From contig NZ_LT859959.1 in assembly GCF_900176205.1 (NCBI RefSeq), positions 3,121,001 through 3,185,000 of the forward strand: a DNA stretch of 64,000 nucleotides, written 5' to 3'. The stretch comes from Bradyrhizobium sp. ORS 285. GTDB taxonomy: Bacteria; Pseudomonadota; Alphaproteobacteria; Rhizobiales; Xanthobacteraceae. The position numbers were made by a program, and so were the translations under genes. Below the pieces are notes generated by a model. It made no database searches, was not told the DNA's origin, and saw only the letters and a program-made list of their open reading frames with translations. This document shows, in pieces, positions 28,412 through 37,443 of the stretch (position 1 is its first letter; each line of letters starts with the position of its first letter).

Positions 28412-29865
28412 GCAACCCCATCCGGCATCTGACCGAGGCGGGCCATCTCGGCACCTTCTTCATCGACGGCGGCTGGTGCAAGCCGGACGGCAGGGAGCAT
28501 GCTCCTATCGTCAACCCCGCGACCGAAGAGGTGGTCGCCGCTCTGCCGTTGGGCAGCGAGGCCGATGCCGACTACGCCGTGAGCGCCGCGCGGCGCGCCT
28601 TTCCCGGCTGGGCGCGCACGCGCCCCGAGGAGCGCGCCGCAGTTCTTGATCGCATCCACGCCTTGATCCTCGAACGCCAGGAGCTGTTTGCGCAGGCCCT
28701 GACGTGCGAGATGGGGGCTGCGATCACCTACGCGCGTCAAGCGCAGGTTCCGCTGGCCGCCGAACATGTCCGGGCCGCACGTGACAATCTCGCGAGCTTT
28801 CCCTTCATCGCCGCACGCGGCAGCACCGCGATCATGCGCGAGGCGATCGGCGTCTGCGCGCTCATCACGCCGTGGAATTGGCCGCTCTATCAGACCACGG
28901 CAAAGGTCGCTCCGGCGCTCGCCGCCGGCTGCACGATGGTGTTGAAGCCGAGCGAATTGTCGCCGCTGAGCGCCTTGCTGTTCGCCGAGGTGATGGACGA
29001 TGCCGGCGTACCGCCCGGCGTCTTCAACCTTGTCCAGGGGACAGGTCCGACCGTGGGCGCCGCGCTGGCCGCGCACCCCGAGGTCGACATGATCTCGATC
29101 ACCGGCTCGACCCGGGCGGGGATTCTCGTCGCTCAGGCGGCCGCGCCCACCGTGAAGCGCGTGGCTCAGGAGCTTGGCGGCAAGTCGCCCAACATCATCT
29201 TGCCGGATGCCGATCTGCGCCGGGCTGTTTCGCTCGGAGTGGGCGCCGCCTTCCGCAACCTCGGCCAATCCTGTAGCGCGCCGACGCGCATGATCGTCTT
29301 GCGCTCACAACTGGAAGAGGTCGAAAGGCTGGCGGTGGCCGCCGCGTCCGAGCTGGTGGTCGGCGATCCCCTAGCGGACAGCACGACCCATGGCCCGATC
29401 GCCAACCGACCGCAGTTCGATCGCATCCAGACCATGATTGGCGTCGGCCTGGAGGAAGGCGCCAAGCTTATCATCGGTGGGCCGGGGCGGCCCGACGGCC
29501 TCTCAGTTGGGCTCTATGCGCGACCGACGGTGTTCTCGAGTGTCCATCGCAACATGAGGATTGCGCAGGAGGAGATCTTCGGCCCGGTGCTGTCGATCAT
29601 TCCCTATGACACGGTGGAGGAGGCGGTCGATATTGCGAACGACTCCGTCTACGGTCTCGGAGCTCACGTTCAAGGCAAGGATCGGCGGACGATGCAGATG
29701 GTCGCCGCGCAGATCCGGTCCGGCCAGGTGCATCTCGATTATCCCGACTGGGACCCCAACGCACCGTTCGGCGGCTACAAGCGCTCCGGCAATGGCCGGG
29801 AATACGGCCCCGAGGGCATCGAAGAATATCTCGAGACCAAAGCCGTGCTCGGCTTCTATCGATGA
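28408..29865 (+). CDS. NAD(P)-dependent aldehyde dehydrogenase
   Basis: 485 residues from the ATG at 28408, which overlaps the preceding stop (ATGA). The open frame extends further upstream only as a shadow of the FAD gene. It shows TPWNWPLYQ, ITGSTRAG, the general base in QELGGKSPN and the catalytic Cys in LGQSCSAP, all aldehyde dehydrogenase hallmarks, with a conserved C-terminus (PFGGYKRSGNGREYG). It is expected to oxidise the aldehyde made by the FAD enzyme upstream. It is a different branch from the GabD-like enzyme at 21645-23108, so the two are not recent duplicates. Confidence 0.9.
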   Translation: MSNPIRHLTEAGHLGTFFIDGGWCKPDGREHAPIVNPATEEVVAALPLGSEADADYAVSAARRAFPGWARTRPEERAAVLDRIHALILERQELFAQALTCEMGAAITYARQAQVPLAAEHVRAARDNLASFPFIAARGSTAIMREAIGVCALITPWNWPLYQTTAKVAPALAAGCTMVLKPSELSPLSALLFAEVMDDAGVPPGVFNLVQGTGPTVGAALAAHPEVDMISITGSTRAGILVAQAAAPTVKRVAQELGGKSPNIILPDADLRRAVSLGVGAAFRNLGQSCSAPTRMIVLRSQLEEVERLAVAAASELVVGDPLADSTTHGPIANRPQFDRIQTMIGVGLEEGAKLIIGGPGRPDGLSVGLYARPTVFSSVHRNMRIAQEEIFGPVLSIIPYDTVEEAVDIANDSVYGLGAHVQGKDRRTMQMVAAQIRSGQVHLDYPDWDPNAPFGGYKRSGNGREYGPEGIEEYLETKAVLGFYR

Positions 29866-29922
29866 TCGCCGATGCAGGACGGCGGATGTTGCTGCGATGA
29901 GCTCGGTTTGATCGAACTGCGA

Positions 29923-31011
29923 TCAGTTGCGACCCAAAGCATAGCACTCATCGTGCTCGGCGGCGAAGCGCTGCCGTGGGTGGCGCGTGTCCAAGCTCAG
30001 CGCGCCACGTGCAGCCACACGCGTGGCAACCCCTCGTGCGACCAGGATTGATCCGATGGCGATCGCGGCGCCTGCGATCATGTCAGCGAGAAAGTGTCCG
30101 CCGCCGATCGGCGTCGAAAGCAGCATCGTTCCGTTGATCAGGATGTTGAATGGGCGCAGCCAACGGAAGGACCAGAGTGCCCATCCATAGAGGACGGCAG
30201 CTGCCGCGTGGAAGCTCGGGAAGGTCACGATGCCGACGAGCTGGTTGATATCCAGGAGGCGCAACGTCCCCTCGCGAACCAGAGGCATCTGCCGCGCCGT
30301 GTCATAATAGGCTTCCGGAACGAGATTCGCGTAGTCGGACGGCGTCAGTCCCAAGGCGTGATAGACGCCGATTGCCGGAACGACCATGGTCAGGCCGCAA
30401 GTCAGGATAGCCGTGAGGCTCATGGCGAGATTGAATTCGGCGAACCTGCGACAATGGCCGAGGAGAGGAAGGGCGACGACGACCACCACCGCCGACCACG
30501 CGATCGAGCGATAGGCAAGGCTGAGGATGGTGATCAGCCACGGGCGCATGTTGACGAAGGTGAGGTAAGCTCTGAAATCAAAGCCCAAGCCTTCGTCGAA
30601 TGCGAGCAAGTTTGCGTCCTGAAGTGGCAGGTTGGCGGCGGTGACGACATGGGCGAGAGACGCAAGCCCGCTGAGCGCCAAAATGATCTGCGCCAATCCC
30701 GTGAGAAACGAGAACAGCCACGGCTTGGAACGCGCGCCTGAGCGCGCATTCGAATAGCCGACATAACCATAGAACATCGTGACCGACAGCACGATGAGGT
30801 AGCCGACCGGCCGAGCTCGGAAATCTGTCAGCGCCAGGCCCAACGCCAACATCGCCCAGAGGCCCGCCAGGATCAGCCAATTCAAGCGAAACACGCTCCA
30901 GGCGGCCCTGGCTTCTACGCTATCGTGTGCATGATGACGACCAACTCTGGTGAGGATCGACCTGAGGCGGTCGGAATAAGGCAACAGCCGGCCGTATGCG
31001 GTGTCCGACAT
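29923..31011 (-). CDS. Multi-pass membrane PAP2-family phosphatase-like protein
   Basis: 362 residues with about six to eight transmembrane helices. PAP2 motifs near the C-terminus are FPSFHAAAAV and GGGHFLADMIAG, giving the two catalytic-type histidines; the first basic motif is not obvious. The long N-terminal part resembles the inositolphosphorylceramide-synthase-like PAP2 subgroup. It is likely to act on a lipid phosphate or polyprenyl phosphate at the inner membrane. It converges on the aldehyde dehydrogenase gene and is followed upstream by a long non-coding stretch. Confidence 0.82.
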   Translation of the reverse strand: MSDTAYGRLLPYSDRLRSILTRVGRHHAHDSVEARAAWSVFRLNWLILAGLWAMLALGLALTDFRARPVGYLIVLSVTMFYGYVGYSNARSGARSKPWLFSFLTGLAQIILALSGLASLAHVVTAANLPLQDANLLAFDEGLGFDFRAYLTFVNMRPWLITILSLAYRSIAWSAVVVVVALPLLGHCRRFAEFNLAMSLTAILTCGLTMVVPAIGVYHALGLTPSDYANLVPEAYYDTARQMPLVREGTLRLLDINQLVGIVTFPSFHAAAAVLYGWALWSFRWLRPFNILINGTMLLSTPIGGGHFLADMIAGAAIAIGSILVARGVATRVAARGALSLDTRHPRQRFAAEHDECYALGRN

Positions 31012-31947
31012 TGTCGTCCGCTCTCACATGTCCAAGAATTTCGAAATGTTTCCCGTCGGTGTTTTGTTACGCCGGCTGCGATCGCAAAATCAACCTCAAC
31101 GAGTATGATACAGTGATACCGTGCGAGGATGATTAATCGAATATGACTCGGAATGGCGCGGAAAGCGGTCTCGAGATTGCGCGGAGTTCGAGGCCAACGG
31201 TCAAGCTAGGTGGGAGCGTCGCGCGTCGGGTAGGGGAACAGAGTGAGCGCTTGCCGCTGTGAGTCATGGGCGAACTGCCATCATTGTCGGCATCGCCCGA
31301 CGATGGCGCGTGCGGCCACCATGTCGAGGCCGCGAAAGGGGGATTGCTGCCCGTTGGGGCATTTCGGCCAGGATGGAACGACATTATAGATCACCTGCCG
31401 GAACAGAGTGATCCGGCAACGTCGCTCGGCGTACCGAGCCCGGTTACAATCGCGGGAACCGTGCCGGTCAAGGGTCATTATGCCGTTGGCGGCAAATCGC
31501 GGAATAGTTGCATCTCTATTGTGCACGCGTGCTCGGCAATTGGGGCTGCGATCGATCGGTAGATGCCTGGCCGCGTCGTGGTCGTTCCGGTTCGTCGCTT
31601 GTCCGCATCAATCCGAGACGTCAAAGAAGGCAATCGAAACGTCTCCGGCGAGGCTGTTTCCGCGCGTATCGAAGGGGCGCAACCGGAAGTGGTTCTGAGC
31701 AATGGGTGCGGGGCACGGGGAGCGACGCTCGACGGCCCGACATTGCGACTGCAGCTGAAGGCGCCTGCCGTCAGGCAAACTCGAATGGCCAGTCCAAGCT
31801 GCCTCTGGTGCGTCCCGAATGGTCCGATGGCTCGTCGTGGTCCGAAGTCTGGCGCGGGTGTAGAAAGCCGATCCATCAATGTTTGATTGAGAGTTTTTGC
31901 GTAGGCTGCCGCTCCGGCAACAGGCCGGAGATGGAGATGCACGTCAT
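31012..31947. other. 936-bp stretch without a recognised gene
   Basis: Several open frames of 80-175 codons exist on both strands, but none has a plausible start with an RBS or a protein sequence I recognise. Composition is lower in GC in the first 120 bp (poly-T and AT-rich runs near 31050-31140), which is where a promoter for the PAP2-type gene would lie. The rest may be a relic of lost genes. The 3' end carries the leader of the disrupted synthase-like gene. Confidence 0.5.
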
Positions 31948-33757
31948 ATGAATTCCCTTGCGCTGACATCCGCCGCCCTGCGGTCATCCAGCCCAGCGAC
32001 ACGACTCCGTCTTCTCCACGCGTTGTTCTTTTTGTCGGGCATTCCGGCTCTCATCTATCAACTCACATGGCAACGCAGCCTGTTTCGCATTTTTGGCGTC
32101 AACACGGAGTCGGTGACGATCGTCGTCACCGCGTTCATGCTGGGCTTGGGACTCGGCAGTCTCTTCGGTGGATGGCTCACGCGACGACGAGCAGTCGACG
32201 CCTTGCTCGTCCTGGGAGTGATCGAGCTTTCGACCGCCATCTTCGGGGTGGGGTCCCTGTCCTTGTTTGAAGTGGTCGGGCATCTTGTCCTGAACTGGTC
32301 CTTGCCGGCCGTTGCAGCAGTCAATCTCCTGCTGGTTCTGATACCAACCCTTCTCATGGGAGCGACGCTCCCGATCCTGGTTTCGTATTTGGCCAGGACC
32401 TCTGGCAATGTCGGCAGCACAGTCGGCACGCTGTATTACGTCAATACACTCGGTGCGAGCCTCGCCTGCCTGATATGCGCCGCCGTGCTCTTCCCATTTT
32501 TGGGTATGCACGCTGCCGTGTGGGTCGCCGCCGCGATCAATGCGGCGGTTGGCCTCGGCGCAATCATGGCTCGTGGCAAACGCGCGGCATCAGTTGCCGA
32601 GTCCGTGCCCAGCTCTGCTGACCGGGTCGTCAGCGTGCCCGTGTTGGGCTTGCTCCTAGCCTCGGCGCTGGCGGCTCTTGGCGGCTTCGTCTCGTTATCT
32701 TACGAGATCTTCCTGTTCCGGGTCGTTTCCTTTGCGTCGGGTTCGACATCCGTTGCATTTGCCCTCACGCTTTGTGCATTTCTCGCCGGAATCGCCGCAG
32801 GTGCCAAGAAAGCTGCTGATAACTGCGACAAGCTTCATTCTGTCGAAGTCAGGTCCAGGGCTGTGCTGGACTTGATCTGGGCAAACGTTTTCGGAGCGTT
32901 GTTTCTGCCCTTGATCACTCAAGCCAGCTGGATCGGCGCGGGCGTGACTGGCGTCGCCATTGTGATGGTCTACGTTATCGCCCGGCAATGGGGAGCCTTG
33001 CTGCCCTATTTCGCGCATCTCGGCTTTTCGGCGGATGGTGCGGTCGGAATGCGGGCTGCACTTCTGTATTGCTCAAATATCATCGGCTGCGCCACGGGTT
33101 CGGTGCTGACCGGATTCATCCTGACGGATCTTCTGGGGCTGACGCAGATCTCTGCACTGCTGTTGTTGCTGGGTTGTCTGTGTACGCTGATATTGGCCTT
33201 CGCCGTCGATCTGGCGCCATCAACGCGTTTGCGTTACGGGGGCTTGGCCGTTCTGACGCTGGCGTTCGGCCTTGCTCTCCTTCCGCTTCTTGCGGATCGA
33301 GTTCTTGAAAATCTTCAGACAAAGAAGATCTCGGACCACGCGTTCGCCGCAGTCGTTCAAAACCGGAGCGGGATCATTACTGTCGATGCCGACGGGACGG
33401 TGTTCGGCACGGGGATGTACGACGGACGTTTCAATACAGATCTCAAGATGGATTGGAATGGAATCGTCAGGCCCTACGCTTTGAGCTTGTTTCATCCGAT
33501 GCCGCGAGATGTCCTCATGGTCGGACTGTCGTCGGGATCATGGGCTCAGGTCATCGCCAACAATCCGGCCGTGGAGTCGCTGACCATCGTCGAAATCAAT
33601 AAGGGCTATGTCGAGCTGATTGCTCAGCGGGCTGAAGTGAAGTCACTTCTGCACAACCCGAAGGTCAGGATCATCCAGGACGATGGGCGCCGTTGGATGG
33701 ATCGCAACCCGGAGAGACGCTTCGATGCGATCGTCTCGAACACGACGTGGCATTTTC
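31948..33757 (+). pseudogene. Membrane spermidine-synthase-like protein, 5' part, cut by IS66 insertion
   Basis: Start at the ATG 31948 (MNSLALTS); an in-frame TTG at 31897 is less likely because GGAG sites lie just before 31948. About 500 residues form an MFS-like multi-pass membrane domain (SGIPALIYQLTWQR, then about ten helices), followed by a Rossmann-type aminopropyltransferase-like domain ([33 protein letters not shown]). At codon 603 the reading frame meets the insertion sequence, and translation would stop at 33774 within it. The remaining 3' part is at 36459-36880, and joining the two restores a 743-residue frame. The proteins of this kind are widespread and mostly uncharacterised; they may make polyamine-like or other products at the membrane. 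Confidence 0.88.
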
Positions 33758-33905
33758 GTAAGCATCCGCCGTAGACCCAGATGACGCCATCCTCGATGTC
33801 CAATTCGCTGGCGACGTCGTGCAACCATTCCTCATCTTCGCCGAGGTCCTTGGCAACCTTGGCGATGGTGGTGACGTGGTGAACTTTGTTGACGTGCGTG
33901 GTCAT
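33624..33905 (-). CDS. Small IS66-associated ORF reading through the insertion end
   Basis: 93 codons starting [20 protein letters not shown], with its ATG overlapping the transposase stop (ATGA). About 49 codons lie in the insertion sequence. The frame then runs through the terminal repeat into the disrupted host gene, so its last 44 or so residues are encoded by antisense host DNA. An N-terminus of this type is, as far as I recall, a common passenger ORF of rhizobial IS66-type elements. The function is unknown and the chimeric tail is probably meaningless. Confidence 0.5.
   Translation of the reverse strand: MTTHVNKVHHVTTIAKVAKDLGEDEEWLHDVASELDIEDGVIWVYGGCLRKCHVVFETIASKRLSGLRSIQRRPSSWMILTFGLCRSDFTSAR
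33750..33757. repeat. Left 8-bp target-site duplication (GCATTTTC)
   Basis: The octamer directly abuts the left end of the IS66 element and is repeated exactly at 36451-36458. Eight bases is the duplication length expected of IS66-family transposition. Confidence 0.95.
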
Positions 33906-35554
33906 GCTGCTCGGGTGGAGAGCGCTGCGGCCTGAGGCGTCCAGTTCCAGGGCAGCAGTTCGTCGAGCCGTTGGGACGGGTGAGCGGCAATCCGGTCAAT
34001 GACATCGGTCAGCCAGGCTTGCGGATCGATCCCGTTCATTTTGGCGGTGACGATCAGGCTGTACATCGCAGCTGCGCGCCGGCCGCCGCGATCAGACCCG
34101 CAGAAGAGCCAGGATTTTCGACCTAGGGCGATGCCTCGCAGACCGCGCTCGGCGGCATTGTTGGAGAGGCACACACGACCGTCATCGAGGAACAGCGTGA
34201 AGCTCGGCCATCGCTTCAGCACGTAATTGAATGCCTTGGCAAGGTCGTGCCCCCGGGCGAGCTTGGCGAGTTGCTCTTGCATGTAGAGCCGCAGGTCTTC
34301 GGTCAAAGGCCGACTGAGCGTCTGCCGTGCTTCGAGACGCTCCTGCGCGCTTTTGCCATTGATGGAACGCTCGATCTCGAACAACGCATCGATCCGGCGC
34401 ACGACCTCGATTGCGATCGGAGAAAGCGGGATCTCCTTCTTGCCCGCAGCCTTGCGGCGCGCATTCTCCTCCAGATCGGCCATGGCAAAGAACGGGCGCC
34501 GCGCATGCGCCCAGCACGACGCCTCGCGGATCGGTCCAGGGCCGCGTCCAGCCAGATAGAGCTGGTTATAGCCGTCATAGGCGTCGGCCTGCAGGATGCC
34601 GGCATACCGCGCCAGATGCGCCTGCGGATGCTCGCCCTTGCGATCGCGCGAGTAGTAGAACATCGCTGCCGGCGGGTCCGCACCACCGAACGGCCGGTCG
34701 TCCCGGACATAGATCCAGCACCGCCCCGTGTCAGTCTTTCCCTTGGCCAGCACCGGCACGGTCGTATCGTCGGCATGAAGGCGCTCGGCCGTCATGACAT
34801 GCGCTTCAACCAGGCGCAGCAGCGGGTCCAGCGACGCACAGACCGACCCCACGGCATCCGCCATGGTCGAGAGCGCTATCGGCACGCCCTCCAGCGCATA
34901 GCGCTCGGCCTGGCGGTTCAAGGGCTGATGCTGACCGAACTTCTCGAACATGATCATCGCCAGCAGGCTCGGCCCGGCCCATCCTCGCGCCACGGCATGG
35001 AACGGCGCCGGCACCTGGCTGATCTTCTCGCAGTCCCGGCAGGAGAACTTCTCCCGCACCGTCTCGATCACCTTCCATTGGCGCGGCACCACCTCCAGCG
35101 TCCGCGTCACGTCCTCGCCGAGCTTGCGCAGGCGATTGCTGCCGCAGCATTCGCAAGCCGTCGGCGGCTCGATCACCACCCGCTCGCGGGGCAGATGTTC
35201 GGGGAAGGTTTGTCGCTCGGTGCGCTTGCGCGTGAAGGCGCGGACCGTGCTGGTCTTCGCCGCGGCGCGTTCCGCCGCAAGCTCGTCCTCGGTGGCGCCA
35301 GCTTCCTGCTCTTCGAACGTCAGCGCCAGTTGTTCGAGCAGGCGTGATGAACGCTCCGACCGCTGCCCGTAGATCTGATGCCTCAGCTTGGCGATCTGCA
35401 GCTTCTGGGACGCGATCAGGGCTTCGTCTTCCGATGCCTTGGCTCGGGCAGCCGCAAGCTCGGCAGCGACCTCCAATCCCTTCGCGCGCTCGGCCGCCAG
35501 CGCCTGTTTCAGGGCGACGACGTCATCCGGTCCAGCATCGCAATCGGCGTTCAT
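33902..35554 (-). CDS. tnpC: IS66 family transposase (TnpC)
   Basis: 550 residues. It has an N-terminal coiled-coil helix (Ala/Glu/Lys-rich, residues 15-60), a zinc-binding stretch with CECCGSNR and FSCRDCEK, and the DDE catalytic core: Asp in HADDTTVPV, Asp in [10 protein letters not shown] and Glu in [10 protein letters not shown]. It ends in the IS66 C-terminal domain ([19 protein letters not shown]). This is the enzyme that cuts and joins the element's ends. Length and motifs are those of a full IS66 transposase, with no frameshift seen. Confidence 0.96.
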   Translation of the reverse strand: MNADCDAGPDDVVALKQALAAERAKGLEVAAELAAARAKASEDEALIASQKLQIAKLRHQIYGQRSERSSRLLEQLALTFEEQEAGATEDELAAERAAAKTSTVRAFTRKRTERQTFPEHLPRERVVIEPPTACECCGSNRLRKLGEDVTRTLEVVPRQWKVIETVREKFSCRDCEKISQVPAPFHAVARGWAGPSLLAMIMFEKFGQHQPLNRQAERYALEGVPIALSTMADAVGSVCASLDPLLRLVEAHVMTAERLHADDTTVPVLAKGKTDTGRCWIYVRDDRPFGGADPPAAMFYYSRDRKGEHPQAHLARYAGILQADAYDGYNQLYLAGRGPGPIREASCWAHARRPFFAMADLEENARRKAAGKKEIPLSPIAIEVVRRIDALFEIERSINGKSAQERLEARQTLSRPLTEDLRLYMQEQLAKLARGHDLAKAFNYVLKRWPSFTLFLDDGRVCLSNNAAERGLRGIALGRKSWLFCGSDRGGRRAAAMYSLIVTAKMNGIDPQAWLTDVIDRIAAHPSQRLDELLPWNWTPQAAALSTRAA

Positions 35555-35624
35555 GCGACGCAGTGAATCACAGATCAGGCCGGTTGGAACTCCCTAAATA
35601 CCGGAAAGCCGCAACTATCTCTGC

Positions 35625-35972
35625 TCAGCCTGCGCTCTGTGGCCGCCATGTCAGCTGCGGATTCCTCCAATCGATCGCCTCAAGCATGTAGGCCATCTGC
35701 GCGGCCGAGATCGACACCGCGCCATTGGACACCGAGGGCCAGATGAACTTTCCTCGGTCGAGGCGCTTGGCGTAGAGCGACAAGCCGATTCCGTCATGCC
35801 ACAGGATCTTGACCAGATCCCCGCGACGGCCGCGGAAGATGTAGAGATCGCCGGCGTGGGGATCTCGCTTCAAAATCTCCTGGACCATCAGGGCCAGGCT
35901 CTGCATACCACGGCGCATGTCCGTGTGGCCGGTCGCAATCCAGACCTTGACGTCGCTCGGGATCGGAATCAT
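35625..35972 (-). CDS. tnpB: IS66 accessory protein TnpB
   Basis: 115 residues with the family signature ATGHTDMRRGMQSLA, followed by IFRGRRGDLVKILWHDGIG and a C-terminal helix. Members are required for transposition of IS66-type elements, although the biochemical role is unclear. Its start overlaps the tnpA stop by 4 bp, suggesting coupled translation, and it is 70 bp upstream of tnpC. Confidence 0.95.
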   Translation of the reverse strand: MIPIPSDVKVWIATGHTDMRRGMQSLALMVQEILKRDPHAGDLYIFRGRRGDLVKILWHDGIGLSLYAKRLDRGKFIWPSVSNGAVSISAAQMAYMLEAIDWRNPQLTWRPQSAG

Positions 35973-36364
35973 CGCCGCCTCAAAAGGTCGAGAATGCGCC
36001 GAAGTGCCTCGGTGTCCACGTCGCGGTCGACGCGCACGCAGCAGTCGTCCAGTTCGATCTCGATCGTTCCGGCCCGCATGCTCGGTGCGGCACGCGATGG
36101 CGACGGTGGTGATGGCACCCTCGTCAAGTCGTCAGCCTGCGACGACACGATGGCGACAGGAACGATAGCCGGCACAGCCTCGGCACCCAGCCGGCCCTGC
36201 CGCGCCTGCCGGCGCCAGGTGAACAGCAGGCTCTGAGCCACCCCATGCCGCCGGGCAACTCCGCAGACGGTCTGCCCGGACTGCATCGTCTCCTCGATCA
36301 GACGAACCTTATCCTCATAACTCCATCGACGCCGCCGTTCGGCGCCCAAAACTTCCATCTGCAT
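35969..36364 (-). CDS. tnpA: IS66 accessory protein TnpA (helix-turn-helix)
   Basis: 131 residues. The N-terminal helix-turn-helix (EDKVRLIEETMQSGQTV, then ARRHGVAQSLLFTWRRQ) is the IS66 OrfA/transposase_8 DNA-binding domain, and the C-terminus is a short linker and helix. It is the first gene of the element and starts 86 bp inside the right end. Confidence 0.94.
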   Translation of the reverse strand: MQMEVLGAERRRRWSYEDKVRLIEETMQSGQTVCGVARRHGVAQSLLFTWRRQARQGRLGAEAVPAIVPVAIVSSQADDLTRVPSPPSPSRAAPSMRAGTIEIELDDCCVRVDRDVDTEALRRILDLLRRR

Positions 36365-36450
36365 CGCCGCATGACCTCAAGGCTGGACTTAAGGCCATAT
36401 CCTTAGGCGGCCGGTGACGCCGAACAAGGCGGCCTACGCCGGAGCGATAC

Positions 36451-36458
36451 GCATTTTC
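36451..36458. repeat. Right 8-bp target-site duplication (GCATTTTC)
   Basis: An exact copy of the octamer at 33750-33757, immediately after the right end of the element. Removing the element together with one copy restores the host gene's frame. Confidence 0.95.
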
Positions 36459-36880
36459 GAGCCAATGCCACGAACCTGCTCTCGACCGAGTTTCTGGATC
36501 TGGCCAAGCAACATCTCAATCCGCACGGAGTTCTCTTTTTCAATACAACGGATTCGAGGCGGGTGCAGAGAACGGCATGTCTAGCCTTCCGATACGGCGC
36601 GCGCTTTACCAATCATATGGTCGTGTCCCAGGCTCCCATCGCGTTCAACTATGAGCGTTGGCGAAGTGTCCTTCAGAATTACTCCATCGACGGAGAGCCT
36701 CTGTTCAATGCTTCAAAGGCGGAGGAGACCTCGAAGCTGAAGGAACTGATGGATAATTATGGCCCTGAGAGTTCATCGATCGAGCATTGTCCGACGTTGC
36801 TGCAGCAGACGGCCGGAAAGGCTGCTGTGACGGACGACAACATGGGCACCGAATGGCGCTACTATTTTGCGCTGGAGTGA
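36459..36880 (+). pseudogene. 3' part of the IS66-split spermidine-synthase-like gene
   Basis: In the frame continued from 33757, this stretch reads RANATNLLSTEFLDLAKQH, then HGVLFFNTTDS, and on to a TGA at 36878-36880. It supplies the end of the Rossmann-like domain and the C-terminal helical region. Total original length is 744 codons including the stop. An internal ATG at 36563 could in principle start a 105-residue fragment, but it would lack a usable domain. Confidence 0.85.
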
Positions 36881-37443
36881 CCGGTGCCCACGACAGCCAG
36901 AGTGACGACAGGTTTGTAACCACTGGTCAGCGAAGTCGCCTTGGCGCGTATCGCGGCGTCGGGCTCCCCGTTCATATTGCGTTAGGCGTTTGTTCGTAGC
37001 TTTGCAAGCAGAGTGTGTTTCGGATCGGGATTCGGGCCGGGCCACATGCGATGAAGGCTTGGAGCGGTCGTTTCCTTGAGGGGATGGCTTCCTCGTGGTC
37101 GGGCGTGAGGGATAGCCGGGTCCGGCGCACCGCTGGCTCCGGCAGGGACGACGGCAGCTTGCGGGTCATGGAAAGTGACGAGGCGAGATCTCGCTTACGC
37201 CCATCCTCGAACGGCCGGCCGGTCGCCGCCGCGCGCATTGCTGCTTGCCCCCTCCGGCCATCATTGATCCGCGTGAGGGCAGGGCGGTGCTTGCAGGGCT
37301 CCAATGAGGACGTGCGAGTTGACCGGCCAGGCGATCTCGCGGAGCTGTCGTCCCGAAGCAGACACCATCCGGCGGGCGTGTCGTTGATCGTCCGGCTGAG
37401 CTTGGCCGTCATTCCCGTTCGCCTTGATCTTTGAGTGCAGGCC
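36881..37443. other. 563-bp stretch without a recognised gene
   Basis: Open frames here (for example 37015-37434 on the plus strand and 36972-37604 on the minus strand) have Arg/Ser/Pro-rich sequences typical of shadow frames and match no family I know. The last 100 bp presumably hold the promoter and leader of the membrane protein gene at 37444. An origin as decayed coding DNA is possible but not visible. Confidence 0.5.

Larger units (their letters stand above)
33758..36450 (-). mobile_element. IS66-family insertion sequence, 2693 bp, complete
   Basis: The left end begins GTAAGCATCCGCCG, as is usual in IS66 elements, and the right end read on the other strand begins GTATCGCTCCGGCG. Over the first 20 bp the two ends match at 14 positions (33758-33777 against 36431-36450). 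Flanks carry an identical 8-bp duplication. Inside, on the minus strand, are tnpA, tnpB and tnpC in the standard order plus a small passenger ORF. All three genes look intact, so the element may still be active. It sits within the synthase-like gene and is the only complete insertion sequence seen in the window. Confidence 0.95.

Noticed and set aside
31478..32002. A 174-codon minus-strand frame upstream of the split synthase-like gene
   Set aside because: It overlaps the start of that gene on the other strand and has no recognisable features.
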